Notes under the pieces: model-generated
Databases searched by the model: none
Told to the model about the DNA's origin: nothing
What the model saw: the letters and a program-made list of their open reading frames with translations, nothing else
Made by a program: the position numbers and the translations under genes
In this document: one piece after another, positions 8,425 to 16,177 of the stretch
Numbering within the stretch: the first letter of the stretch is position 1
Layout: every line of letters begins with the position of its first letter
Origin: Christensenella sp. UBA4263
GTDB lineage: Bacteria; Bacillota; Clostridia; Christensenellales; Aristaeellaceae
Length of the DNA: 29,579 nucleotides
Reading direction: 5' to 3'
Assembly (NCBI GenBank): GCA_002395225.1
Contig: DGWH01000115.1
Location: 1-29,579, forward strand

Positions 8425-10437
8425 ATGAGATATTATGTGAACGCGTCCGTTTTCAGAAGCGGCTGCGGAACAGAGGAGTATCCGTTCAAACGGATTCAGG
8501 AGGCGGCCAATGTGGCCCTGCCGGGGGATGAGATCCTTGTCGCCCCGGGCATTTACCGGGAATATGTGGATCCCAAACATGCAGGAACGGAAGAGGCGCG
8601 GATCGTTTACCGGGCTCTGCCCGGAACGGCGGTCATCACCGGCGCGGAAGTGGTCAAAGGGTGGACAAATGTTGAGGGAAATACCTATCTGGCCCGCATC
8701 CCCAACAGCCTGTTTGGAAACTATAATCCCTATACCACCCGGGTGGAGGGCGACTGGTACATTGCGCACTATATCGCCCATACCGGTGAGGTCTATCTGA
8801 ACGGGAAATCCATGTATGAGGTCACAAGCCTTGAGGATGTACGGAACCCGAAGGTCTACAAAAAGTCCTGGGATCCGGAATTCTCGGTCTATACCTGGTA
8901 TACCGAGCAGGATGAGGCCAGGGATGAGACGCTGATCTATGCGAATTTCCAGGGTGAGGATCCCAACGAGGAAACCGTGGAAATCAATGTCCGCCGCAAC
9001 TGCTTCTATCCCTCACGGGAGGGAATCGGCTATATCACCCTTTCCGGCTTTACCGTGTGCAAGGCGGCAACGCAGTGGGCGCCGCCGACGGCTTACCAGG
9101 AGGGGATGATCGGGCCGCACTGGTCCAAAGGCTGGATCATTGAGGACTGCGAGGTGTCCGATTCCAAGTGTTCCGGCATCTCCCTGGGCAAATACCTGCA
9201 GCCGGAAAATGACAACCGCTGGCTGTTCCACAAACTGAAACACGGCACACAGACGGAGAGAGACTGCATCATCCAGGCACAGCGGGAGGGATGGACGAAG
9301 GAGAACATCGGCTCCCATATCATCCGCCGCTGCAATATTCACGACTGCGGACAGACCGGAATCGTGGGTCATCTGGGCGGGGTCTTCTCCATCATTGAGG
9401 ACAACCACATTCACCACATCAACAACAAGCAGAATCTGGCGGGCGCGGAAATCGGCGGCATCAAGATGCATGCGGCCATTGATGTCATTTACCGCCGGAA
9501 TCACATTCATCACTGCACCCGCGGTCTCTGGCTGGACTGGCAGGCGCAGGGAACCCGCGTGACGCAGAATCTGTTCCATGACAATACGCTTCCGGATGAC
9601 CGGAATGCCAATCCCGACTGTATTGACGGCCTCGGGGAGGATATCTTCATTGAGGTGAGTCACGGTCCGACGCTGGTGGACAACAACATTCTGCTCTCGG
9701 ATCATGCGCTGAAACTGCCGACCCAGGGCGTGGCACTGGTCCACAACCTGATTGCCGGTTCCTTTACGGCCGTGGGTCTGGGCGTTGACAACGGTTCCGG
9801 CAAAATCCCCTGTCCCCGGTATACCCCGTATCACCTTCCGCACCGGACAGAGGTGGCCGGCTTCATGACCATCCTCCACGGCGACATGCGTTTTTACAAC
9901 AATATCTTCCTTCAGCGCCCCATCCGGCCGGGAATGATGTCCATCTATGAGAGCATGAAAGACTCTCCCTGGAGCGACGGAAATCCCTACGTGGGAACCT
10001 TTAAGTATGAGGGGTATCCGGACTGGGAGCAGTACGTGTCCATGTTTGAGGGCTACTGCGGCATGGGTGCCGCGGGTGACCGGGACAAGTACTATTACAA
10101 GCTTCCCGTCTGGGCCGCGGGCAACGTCTATTTCGGCGGGGCCAGGCCCATGTCCTGTGAAAAGGATGCGGTCAGTAAGCAGGAAATCGTGCTGAAGCTG
10201 ACGGAGGAGGACGATGAGGTTTTCCTTGAAACCAACCTGGGCGAGGCCCTGAAAGCCGGAAACCAGGCCATTGTCTCCACCGCGACGCTGGGCGAGGCGT
10301 TTGAACCGGAGGAAAAATTCGAGAACCCGGATGGTTCGCCGATTGTCTTTGATGAGGACTACTTTGGCGCGCACCGGGAGATCCGTCCGCTGGCAGGCCC
10401 CTTTGCCTGTGTGGAGGACTGGATGCGCGTTTACTGA
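8425..10437 (+). CDS. GH120 beta-xylosidase-like parallel beta-helix enzyme (copy 2)
   Basis: A 670-residue paralogue of the enzyme at 2827-4821, with which it shares long near-identical blocks (YLNGKSMYEVTSLE, EINVRRNCFYPSREGI, GPHWSKGWIIEDC, GGIKMHAAIDV, HRTEVAGFMTILHGD). By comparison with XylC, Asp371 (in WLDWQAQGTR) and Glu410 (in IEVSHGP) are the nucleophile and acid/base. The segment between them is about 16 residues longer than in XylC. I start at 8425 because GAGGGGG (8414-8420) precedes it; an in-frame ATG at 8395 lacks a site. No signal peptide: a cytoplasmic enzyme for sugars delivered by the upstream importer. Two copies around one importer suggest different linkages or chain lengths. 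Confidence 0.88.
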   Translation: MRYYVNASVFRSGCGTEEYPFKRIQEAANVALPGDEILVAPGIYREYVDPKHAGTEEARIVYRALPGTAVITGAEVVKGWTNVEGNTYLARIPNSLFGNYNPYTTRVEGDWYIAHYIAHTGEVYLNGKSMYEVTSLEDVRNPKVYKKSWDPEFSVYTWYTEQDEARDETLIYANFQGEDPNEETVEINVRRNCFYPSREGIGYITLSGFTVCKAATQWAPPTAYQEGMIGPHWSKGWIIEDCEVSDSKCSGISLGKYLQPENDNRWLFHKLKHGTQTERDCIIQAQREGWTKENIGSHIIRRCNIHDCGQTGIVGHLGGVFSIIEDNHIHHINNKQNLAGAEIGGIKMHAAIDVIYRRNHIHHCTRGLWLDWQAQGTRVTQNLFHDNTLPDDRNANPDCIDGLGEDIFIEVSHGPTLVDNNILLSDHALKLPTQGVALVHNLIAGSFTAVGLGVDNGSGKIPCPRYTPYHLPHRTEVAGFMTILHGDMRFYNNIFLQRPIRPGMMSIYESMKDSPWSDGNPYVGTFKYEGYPDWEQYVSMFEGYCGMGAAGDRDKYYYKLPVWAAGNVYFGGARPMSCEKDAVSKQEIVLKLTEEDDEVFLETNLGEALKAGNQAIVSTATLGEAFEPEEKFENPDGSPIVFDEDYFGAHREIRPLAGPFACVEDWMRVY

Positions 10438-10453
10438 GAAAGAAAAACCAAAT

Positions 10454-10487
10454 AAATCCCTCTCACGACAAGGTGAGAGGGATTTTT
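10454..10487 (+). terminator. Terminator of the xyloside operon
   Basis: A 13-bp perfect stem, AAATCCCTCTCAC (10454-10466) with GTGAGAGGGATTT (10473-10485), loop GACAAG, ending in five T (10483-10487). The opposite strand also has an A/T-rich flank, so it may serve the convergent gene at 10494-11672 too. Confidence 0.85.
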
Positions 10488-10493
10488 GGCTGT

Positions 10494-11672
10494 TCACAGA
10501 GCGCTGGCGGAGTAGGTGTCCAGATAAAGCAGGCACTGGGTGTAGATTTCCGCAAAGACCTTTTCATACGAGGTTTCAAAGGCAGGGTCGCGGATGCCGA
10601 AGAAGTAGCGGCTGATGGGGACGTAGCGCTTGGACGGGAGGTCCAGGAGGGCAATCCTGTCCGCCGCCTTGTCCGAAAAAACGGCAAACTGTGTGAAATG
10701 GTGCACATCTTCATCCGTCAGGTAGCGGACGGTATGATCGCTGTGGGTGCAGGGAATGCCGTAGTTCATCAGCATATGCCAGACCGGCTCCAGAACCGAC
10801 TGGCCGGCGGTGCCGGGTGTGGCAGAGCGTGCCTCCGCATAGAGAGGGAGGCCGCGCTGGGCAGCGAGATGATTAATAATGCTGGCCGCCATGACGCTGC
10901 GGCTGAGACCGTCATCACAGATAAAGCAGATGCGCTCCGCGATGTCGGTGTATTCCGCCAGATTCCGATACATCCGGACACAGAGGTCGGAAATCGGGAA
11001 ATCAATGACCATGGGCGGATCATCCTGAATCTGAACGGCGTCGATGATCTGTCCCAGAGCGTCTGCATTGATATTGCCGGGACGGAAATAGGCGAGCGTG
11101 ATGTGCGGCGTCGGGGGATAGTCAAAGGTGGCCACCGGGTCAAAGGCGCGGTAAAGGGCCATGAAGCGTTCAAAATCCTGCTCGGTCTCCGGCCGCAGGA
11201 GCAGAACGAGGGATTTGGAGAGCAGATTGACAATCCGGTCTGCCCGCATGCGGATATGCAGCCCGAGGTGTTCCCGCCGGACATTTTTGAGAATGCTGAG
11301 AGCCTGCGTGATGTCCTCCGTGATTTCGTGCCGGAACCCCTCCGAGAGATTTCCGTCCGATCCGAGCATCTCATGCACCGTGCAGTATTCGGGGGAGACC
11401 AGATCATGCAAAACCATGTGCAGGGCCGACTCGGGGAGCCGCTCCGCCAGCTGAGAGGCGCTCTCCGGGTGAGCGTACAGACAGTTCTGAATATTCAGTA
11501 CCCGGCTGAGGAGATCATCTCTTATGTGGAACGCCACGGCTGCGCCGTTGTATGGCCGACACTGTCCACTGACTGTAATGGCATCCGGCAATTGGTAGTG
11601 GGTTGGGTATTGTCCGCAAAAAGGATTTTGCTTCCAGCTGGTTCGGTGTTCGTAATCCGACAGATAAGACAT
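10494..11672 (-). CDS. 2H-phosphoesterase-like / low-molecular-weight protein tyrosine phosphatase fusion
   Basis: A 392-residue protein with two parts. Residues about 80-200 hold an H-x-V-L (His85) and an H-x-T-L (His190, in TPHITLAYF), the spacing and shape of the two histidine motifs of 2H phosphoesterases; the first motif has Val where Thr/Ser is usual. Residues about 245-385 are a low-molecular-weight tyrosine phosphatase: the P-loop C252-D-D-G-L-S-R258-S and the C-terminal general-acid motif Asp362-Pro followed by SYEKVFAEI. The enzyme should be cytoplasmic and could act on phosphotyrosine or phosphorylated nucleotides; the real substrate is unknown. AAGGAGGGG just before the ATG supports the start. 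It is a single gene, with no operon partner, convergent to the GH120 operon. Confidence 0.75.
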   Translation of the reverse strand: MSYLSDYEHRTSWKQNPFCGQYPTHYQLPDAITVSGQCRPYNGAAVAFHIRDDLLSRVLNIQNCLYAHPESASQLAERLPESALHMVLHDLVSPEYCTVHEMLGSDGNLSEGFRHEITEDITQALSILKNVRREHLGLHIRMRADRIVNLLSKSLVLLLRPETEQDFERFMALYRAFDPVATFDYPPTPHITLAYFRPGNINADALGQIIDAVQIQDDPPMVIDFPISDLCVRMYRNLAEYTDIAERICFICDDGLSRSVMAASIINHLAAQRGLPLYAEARSATPGTAGQSVLEPVWHMLMNYGIPCTHSDHTVRYLTDEDVHHFTQFAVFSDKAADRIALLDLPSKRYVPISRYFFGIRDPAFETSYEKVFAEIYTQCLLYLDTYSASAL

Positions 11673-11743
11673 GAATTCCCCTCCTTTTATGTGCTATAGT
11701 CTGGTCTCTGGGTACCGTTGGTTATCTCTGACGCCCTGCCCAT

Positions 11744-11924
11744 GGCAGGGCCAGTCTGCAGGTTTCATCCTTGCCATATGACCGAGCAGCTTTGTCCAAG
11801 GCCTGAGTCTGCAAACTGCCGCTTTTTGGGCAGGGCCAGTCTGCAGGTCTCACACTTGTCATATGCCAGAGCGTCTTTGTTGGAGATCTGAGTCTGCAAA
11901 CTGCCGCTTGCGCGGCAGGGCCAG
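11744..11924. repeat. 85-bp extragenic tandem repeat, two full units plus a stub
   Basis: Units begin at 11744, 11829 and 11914 with GGCAGGGCCAG, a period of exactly 85 bases; the third stops after about 11 bases. The units share their ends (start GGCAGGGCCAGTCTGCAGGT, end GAGTCTGCAAACTGCCGCTT) while the middles have drifted. Within each unit CAGTCTGCAG near the start pairs with CTGCAAACTG near the end (one mismatch), so each can fold into a long hairpin. A 115-residue reading frame across it looks spurious. Confidence 0.8.
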
Positions 11925-12059
11925 GATCATCCAAATTGTACGGATAATCCATACTATCAGAATTGGTTAAAACGTTCATATAATATAAAATCATTTTACA
12001 CAAAATCGGTGAAATTGTCAAATTAATTCGAATAAAAATTATGTGATATTCGAAAAGGG

Positions 12060-12086
12060 TGAATTGCAAAAGTAACGGGCACAGGT
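12060..12086 (+). repeat. Left terminal inverted repeat
   Basis: Begins TGAATTGCAAAAGTAACGGG. Its inner part also starts a subterminal hairpin, ACGGGCAC (12075-12082) with GTGCCCGT (12098-12105). Confidence 0.85.
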
Positions 12087-12162
12087 CGGGCGGTCGCGTG
12101 CCCGTAAGTCTTACACCAACGGAATCTTGAAAAATCGTTGCCGTTAGTCTTACAAAATCCCA

Positions 12163-12550
12163 CCTGACTTACATGCCCATTTGGCCAGCCGTTGGCAGGC
12201 AGATAGTCCGGTTGCGGTCCGCCGGAGGCAAAAAGCTACATTCCAGGAAGAAATGTCCGTCTTTCCCGCGTTATGATGAGATCCCGATTCGCTACACCTG
12301 AGTATGGCAGGCATCTTAGCCCGGAAGCGGCACGGATGACGTAACGCGGGAAAGCAAGCACGTCAAGGTGAACATGGAATAAATGCCAGCCGCTGACTTT
12401 CAGTATGTGTGCAGCCTCACTTCTGGCTTTTATGCCGTGAAAGCACCTTGACGGGCGCAGAGGAGCTCGTAGTTCCTTTCCTATGCGTTGTCATGAAGAG
12501 AACCTTCCTACGCATGTTGGACAGCCACAATACTTCCTTTAGCCAATAGA
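12163..12550 (+). ncRNA. Candidate large structured RNA, family not recognised
   Basis: Non-coding but full of long stems: CTTTCCCGCGTTA (12261-12273) pairs perfectly with 12342-12354 (13 bp); CGTCAAGGTG (12361-12370) with CACCTTGACG (12444-12453) (10 bp), nested inside which ATAAATGCCAG pairs with CTGGCTTTTAT with one mismatch. Smaller hairpins are ACATT/AATGT (12238-12256), CCTG/CAGG (12297-12311) and ATGCGT/ACGCAT (12483-12515). TTGGC near 12181 can close on GCCAA near 12542. A promoter-like pair TTGAAA (12127-12132), 18 bp, TACAAA (12151-12156) would start it near 12163. I compared it by memory with RNase P, tmRNA, SRP, HEARO/omega-RNA, group II introns, ROOL and GOLLD and could not assign it. 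Strand is inferred from the promoter and from the downstream terminator. Confidence 0.55.
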
Positions 12551-12563
12551 TTGTGCCCGTTAT

Positions 12564-12667
12564 TTGTTGCAATTTTCATCTTTTTGCGACAAAACCCGGC
12601 TTTTTGCAACAAGTTTTGTCGCAATTTCCTTCTCCCGCTTGAAATACGAGAAGAAACGCAGTATTCT
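12564..12667 (+). promoter_or_regulatory. Array of operator-like half-sites followed by a promoter
   Basis: Half-sites of the type TTGCRACAA occur at 12564-12572 (inverted), 12584-12592, 12604-12612 and 12616-12624 (inverted). The first three are spaced 20 bases apart. TTGCGACAAAAC (12584-12595) and GTTTTGTCGCAA (12613-12624) form a perfect 12-bp inverted repeat. Just downstream is TTGAAA (12639-12644), 17 bp, TATTCT (12662-12667). This looks like a repressed promoter, which would make a transcript of about 335 bases to the terminator at 13009. Confidence 0.5.
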
Positions 12668-12950
12668 AGTTCTGAGCTTCTTGTGGATCCCGAGGCAAAG
12701 TCCACTTATCTGCATGGCGATAATCGACTTTCCTCTTGCTATACTGGAATTCCGATTTGCCCATCCACGTTTTACAGTTGTCTGAGCTCGTAAGCGATAC
12801 AGTTGACGTTCTTTTGCTCCTGCCCCCTCTCTTTTCGTGCCCATTACCATTGCCAATAAACAAGCTCAGGAGATGCTTTTAGTCTTTCACTTTTTTGAAA
12901 AGCTGGCTAAAACCTCCTGTTTCGCTATGCCCTTTTGTAGTTTTCCAAGT

Positions 12951-13009
12951 CCCCAAAAACGTGTGAAAGACTTATTTCGTCATGAATTTCACCGTTTTGG
13001 GGCTTTTTT
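12951..13009 (+). terminator. Strong intrinsic terminator inside the element
   Basis: A long stem: CCCCAAAAACG (12951-12961) with CCGTTTTGGGG (12992-13002; one bulge), continued inside by GTGAAA with TTTCAC, then C and six T (13004-13009). It is enclosed by the 10-bp inverted repeat GTGCCCATTA (12837-12846) / TAATGGGCAC (13019-13028). It ends plus-strand RNA in a region with no protein gene, which supports a non-coding transcript. Confidence 0.7.
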
Positions 13010-13055
13010 ATGTCAGACTAATGGGCACTGTAAAACTAACGGGCACGCCATCTCT

Positions 13056-13082
13056 ACCTGTGCCCGTTACTTTTGCAATTCA
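13056..13082 (-). repeat. Right terminal inverted repeat
   Basis: Exact reverse complement of 12060-12086. Its inner part forms a hairpin with the adjoining sequence: TAACGGGCAC (13037-13046) with GTGCCCGTTA (13060-13069), 10 bp perfect. Confidence 0.85.
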
Positions 13083-13912
13083 GCCTTCTTGATCTCAAGA
13101 AACCTTTCAAGTTGGTCGATCAGGTGAGAGTAGATGAGACTCCTCAGCATGACGCTGTAAGGGAAGCGCTCGTGAACTGTCTCGTTAATACGGACTTTTA
13201 CCAGGGGTGGAGTGTCGTGATCGAAAAGTACCCGGATAAAATTGTCATGGCGAATCCCGGAACGATCATCACAGGCAAAAAGCAGATGCTCAAGGGCGGT
13301 ATCTCGCAGCCGAGAAATAAGGGGCTGTTCAAGATGTTTAACCTGATCGGCTTGGGTGAACACGCCGGTTCAGGAGTGCCAGACATATTTCATGCTTGGA
13401 AAGCGGTGGGGTTGGAGAACCCGATTGTTGAAGAGAAGTTTGGCAATCCTGATCGGACGATATTGACGTTGCCACTTGTGTCAAGCGTAGGCTATGCCAT
13501 AGGCACCAACACCACCACTGACATAACCACTAACACCACCACTGGTGGTGATGTTGAAGACAAACTTCAGGTCATCATCAGTTTCTGCGATCAACCTCGT
13601 TCAAGAGCAGAAATACAGGAGCGACTGGGGATTAAGTCTGATAGGTATGTTAGAGAAAAGCTGTTATCTGTGCTGCTTGAAGACGGAAGGCTGGCAAGAA
13701 CCATACCTGACAAGCTCAAATCAGTAAAACAGAAATACATTGCCACAAGGACGGAATTAGAACGCGCCCAAGCGATAATGGACAACAACCCGGTATTGCA
13801 GCTATCTCCGGGCGATCTTTTCCGCAAAGGTCAGACTGTAGAAGAATACCTGAAGGCGTTCGGAGAGGATGAAAGGAAAAAGTATCTCGAGTATTATGAG
13901 GATGAGGTGTGA
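13073..13912 (+). pseudogene. AlbA/Schlafen-type ATP-binding transcriptional regulator (COG2865), N-terminally truncated
   Basis: The frame encodes the C-terminal half of a COG2865 protein: LKKPFKLVDQVRVDETPQHDAVREALVNCLVN, then NPGTIITGKKQMLKGGISQPRNKGLFKMFNLIGLGEHAGSGVPDIF, which is the ATPase-like (HATPase_c_4) part, followed by a Thr/Asn linker, a winged-helix-like segment (about residues 165-230) and an unrecognised tail. The N-terminal AlbA domain (about 250-300 residues) is missing. The homologous sequence begins right after the terminal repeat at 13082; the only possible start in frame, TTG at 13073, lies inside that repeat and has no ribosome site. So this is very likely a dead fragment, cut by the element to its left. 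Intact relatives are thought to bind DNA and regulate their own promoter. Confidence 0.8.
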
Positions 13913-14330
13913 ACTGATTGCTTCATAGTGGTCTATCCGCCACAAAAAATAAGAGCCCGTCACGGATTTTCAAGGTAAACGGTCTCGTTCGGATTGAAAA
14001 GGCGGGGGACGGAAACTGTGTTTGATAGGCTGGCGGAGACGACAAGTCGCCCATCATACACACCTTTGGTGTAAGTATGCCGCCATCCCTGACCTGGGGA
14101 GACTGTCCAAAAACGTTTTTGACATGTGAGTAATTACCAGGTTTAAGGCTCCAGAGGGGTGACTTTTTTGTTGCAGCTGTCCAAAAACTTTTGCTTCTTC
14201 AATAGTTTCTGGACAGTCTCTGGGGGGGATAATACGACGAAAACGACACTCATTTCAAGAATTTCCGACACTTGTCCATAATGACAAATATGGTGGATTT
14301 TACCCGCCTAACTTCAGAAAGAGGCTGAAT
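13913..14330. other. Gene-free stretch with small stem structures
   Basis: No protein seen. TGGCGG (14031-14036) pairs with CCGCCA (14080-14085) and encloses two small hairpins (GAC/GTC near 14039-14049 and ACACC/GGTGT at 14060-14072), a compact branched fold. The MITE-like repeat at 14099-14220 and the leader of the next gene fill the rest; AGAAAGAGG near 14316-14324 is that gene's ribosome site. Confidence 0.5.
14099..14220. repeat. 122-bp MITE-like inverted repeat
   Basis: GAGACTGTCC (14099-14108) and GGACAGTCTC (14211-14220) are perfect 10-bp inverted ends. CTGTCCAAAAAC is repeated directly at 14103-14114 and 14178-14189. Size and ends fit a small non-autonomous transposon remnant; the parent element is not in the window. 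Confidence 0.55.
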
Positions 14331-15948
14331 ATGGGTGTGTATGTGAATCCGGGCAATGTGAGTTTTACAAGGATTGCCGGACAAAAATATGTGGATAAGA
14401 CCGGCCTGATTAGTCTTATGAACGAGCGGATTGGGAAAGAAAACAGTCTGGTTTGTATCAGCCGTCCGCGTCGCTTTGGGAAAACGTATGCGGCTAAGAT
14501 GCTGACGGCATACTATGATCGCTCGTGTGATTCTCATGAGTTGTTTAAGGATAAGAAGATTGCGGATGCGAAGGACTTTGAGAAATACTTAAATCAGTTT
14601 AACGTCATTTGTCTGGATATTACGGGCTTTATTTCAGCGGCAAAAGACTCTGGTGTTTCTTTGCGTGAAGTGCCGGGCATGATCAAGAACGCTTTGTGGA
14701 AAGATCTTGTTGAAAGCGGGTTTGTGCCGAAAGAGGGCGACACACTGAATGATTATCTCCTTCGATGTGCGGAATCAGAGGGCGGCAAACCGTTTATCTT
14801 CATTATCGATGAGTGGGATGCAGTGATCAGGGAGGCCATGGATGATGAAGTGGCACAGACAGCATACCTGAATTTGCTGAGAGGATGGTTCAAAAACGAG
14901 AACTTTACCCCGAAAGCGGTTGCTGCAGCGTATATGACAGGGATTCTTCCAAAAAAAAGATGGCTCACAGTCAGCCATTTCCGATTTCAAGGAGTTTACT
15001 GTCATAAAGCCACGCAAATTTGGGCCGTATGTGGGTTTTACGGAAGATGAAGTCAGACAGCTGTGCAAAACACATCAGATCGATTCTGAAAAAATGAAAC
15101 AGTGGTATGATGGATACCATTTCAAAGGTATTGGGGCGGTTTACAATCCCAATTCTGTGATGGAAGCAATTGAAAACGACGATTTTGATTCCTATTGGGC
15201 AGAGAGCTCCACAGCGGAACCTCTGATGGATTATATCAGCAGGGATTATAATGGACTGACCAGGACGATTGCAGAGCTTGTTGGCGGAATCGGGGTAAAA
15301 GTCAATCCGACAGGTTTCGCGAACGATCTTACAACCTTTAAGGGAAAGAACGATGTTCTGACATTGCTGATTCATCTGGGATATCTGGCATATGATGCTG
15401 AGACGAAAATGGCGAGAATCCCGAATGAGGAAATCAGGCAGGAGTTTCAGAAAACCATTCGTGAGGTAAAGCATGAAGCAACATTAAAACGCCTCGAAGA
15501 AAGCGAAAAACTCTTTAATGATACGATTCAGGGGGACGAAGAGGCTGTGGCGGCACAAATTGAAAAAGTGCATGCGGAAGAAACGGCGCCGATTTATTAT
15601 AATAAAGAGGACAGTCTTCGCAGTGTCATCAAGCTGGCTTACTATACGTACAAGGATCATTACCTGCAGTTTGAGGAGCTCTCTGCAGGTGAAGGATTTG
15701 CGGATGTGGCGTATATTCCCCTGGTCGATTCTGACTGGCCGATTCTTCTCATTGAGTTGAAATGGAAAGAATCTGCAGAAAGTGCGATCGGCCAAATCAT
15801 TAACAAGAAGTACACCTATGGACTGGAAAATTATGGCCGCCCTATCCTTCTGGTAGTCATTACATACGATAAAGATGCCGGGACGGGAAAGAAGAAGCAT
15901 AGGTGCAGGATCGTACAATATGCTTGGCAGAGTTTGAAAAATGAATGA
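14331..15948 (+). pseudogene. AAA-ATPase-like / PD-(D/E)XK protein, frameshifted at an A8 run
   Basis: Two frames make one gene. The first (14331-15050) starts GVYVNPGNVSFTRIAGQKYVDKTGLI and has the family's P-loop variant SRPRRFGKT and FIIDEWD. The second continues in the frame read after 14959 with GSQSAISDFKEFTVIKPRKFGPYVGFTEDEVRQLC and ends with the nuclease-like block GEGFADVAYIP...ILLIELKW and QIINKKYTYGL. These are the AAA-ATPase_like (PF09820) and PDDEXK_9 (PF08011) domains. The switch falls at eight A's (14951-14958); seven would restore one frame of about 538 residues, close to the family's usual size. Either a recent mutation, a slippage-expressed gene or a sequencing error. The family is very common in anaerobes; its function is not established. 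Other key motifs look intact. Confidence 0.8.
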
Positions 15949-15953
15949 GTTCT

Positions 15954-15990
15954 CTCCGCGCCCATTCCGTTCAGAGGTGCGGAGGTTTTT
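15954..15990 (+). terminator. Probable terminator after the frameshifted gene
   Basis: CTCCGC (15954-15959) pairs with GCGGAG (15979-15984), loop 19 bases, then G and five T. The stem is short but correctly placed. Confidence 0.5.
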
Positions 15991-16080
15991 CTTTGTCATT
16001 GCGTCTTATTGAAAAGGGATTACTCTGTGGATTTCAGTGATGAATGATCATTATTATCCCCAGATATTGACTATAAAAGC

Positions 16081-16108
16081 TTGACTATTCTGCCGGATAC
16101 AGTATAAT
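16081..16108 (+). promoter_or_regulatory. Promoter of the GGDEF gene
   Basis: TTGACT (16081-16086), a 16-bp spacer, TATAAT (16103-16108); predicted start near 16115. Confidence 0.65.
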
Positions 16109-16177
16109 TGTTCATGGAAGAATGCGTGTATGCTCACGAATTTGAAACGACGGAGATTTTTTGCAGGAGGAAAAGTT

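Larger units (their letters stand above)
12060..13082. mobile_element. 1,023-bp non-coding element with perfect 27-bp terminal inverted repeats
   Basis: The two ends, 12060-12086 and 13056-13082, are exact reverse complements over 27 bases. Inside are two candidate RNA units, promoter-like sites, a strong terminator (12951-13009) and seven copies of a 10-bp motif GTGCCCRTTA, or its complement, at 12073, 12098 (variant), 12553, 12837, 13019, 13037 and 13060. No reading frame over 100 residues looks like a protein. No target duplication is visible at the flanks. It abuts a regulator gene that has lost its N-terminal half, as expected for an insertion with a deletion. Most likely a non-autonomous transposon-like element; no transposase for it is seen here. 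Confidence 0.65.

Noticed and set aside
9013..10536. 507-residue open frame on the minus strand opposite GH120 copy 2
   Set aside because: Same reason: an antisense shadow of a G+C-rich gene, crossing the terminator at 10454-10487.
11744..11924. CRISPR-like array
   Set aside because: The whole 85-base unit is repeated, with no regular short repeat and unique spacer pattern, and no cas gene is near.
11722..12069. 115-residue minus-strand open frame
   Set aside because: It runs through the 85-bp tandem repeats and into the element end, has no ribosome site and no recognisable family.
12688..12702. GAGGCAAAGTCC resembling the RNase P RNA signature GAGGAAAGUCC
   Set aside because: The rest of the RNase P core is missing, and the match is imperfect.
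12560..12863. 65- to 98-residue minus-strand frames inside the element
   Set aside because: No family match, no proper ribosome site, and they cross the operator-like repeats.
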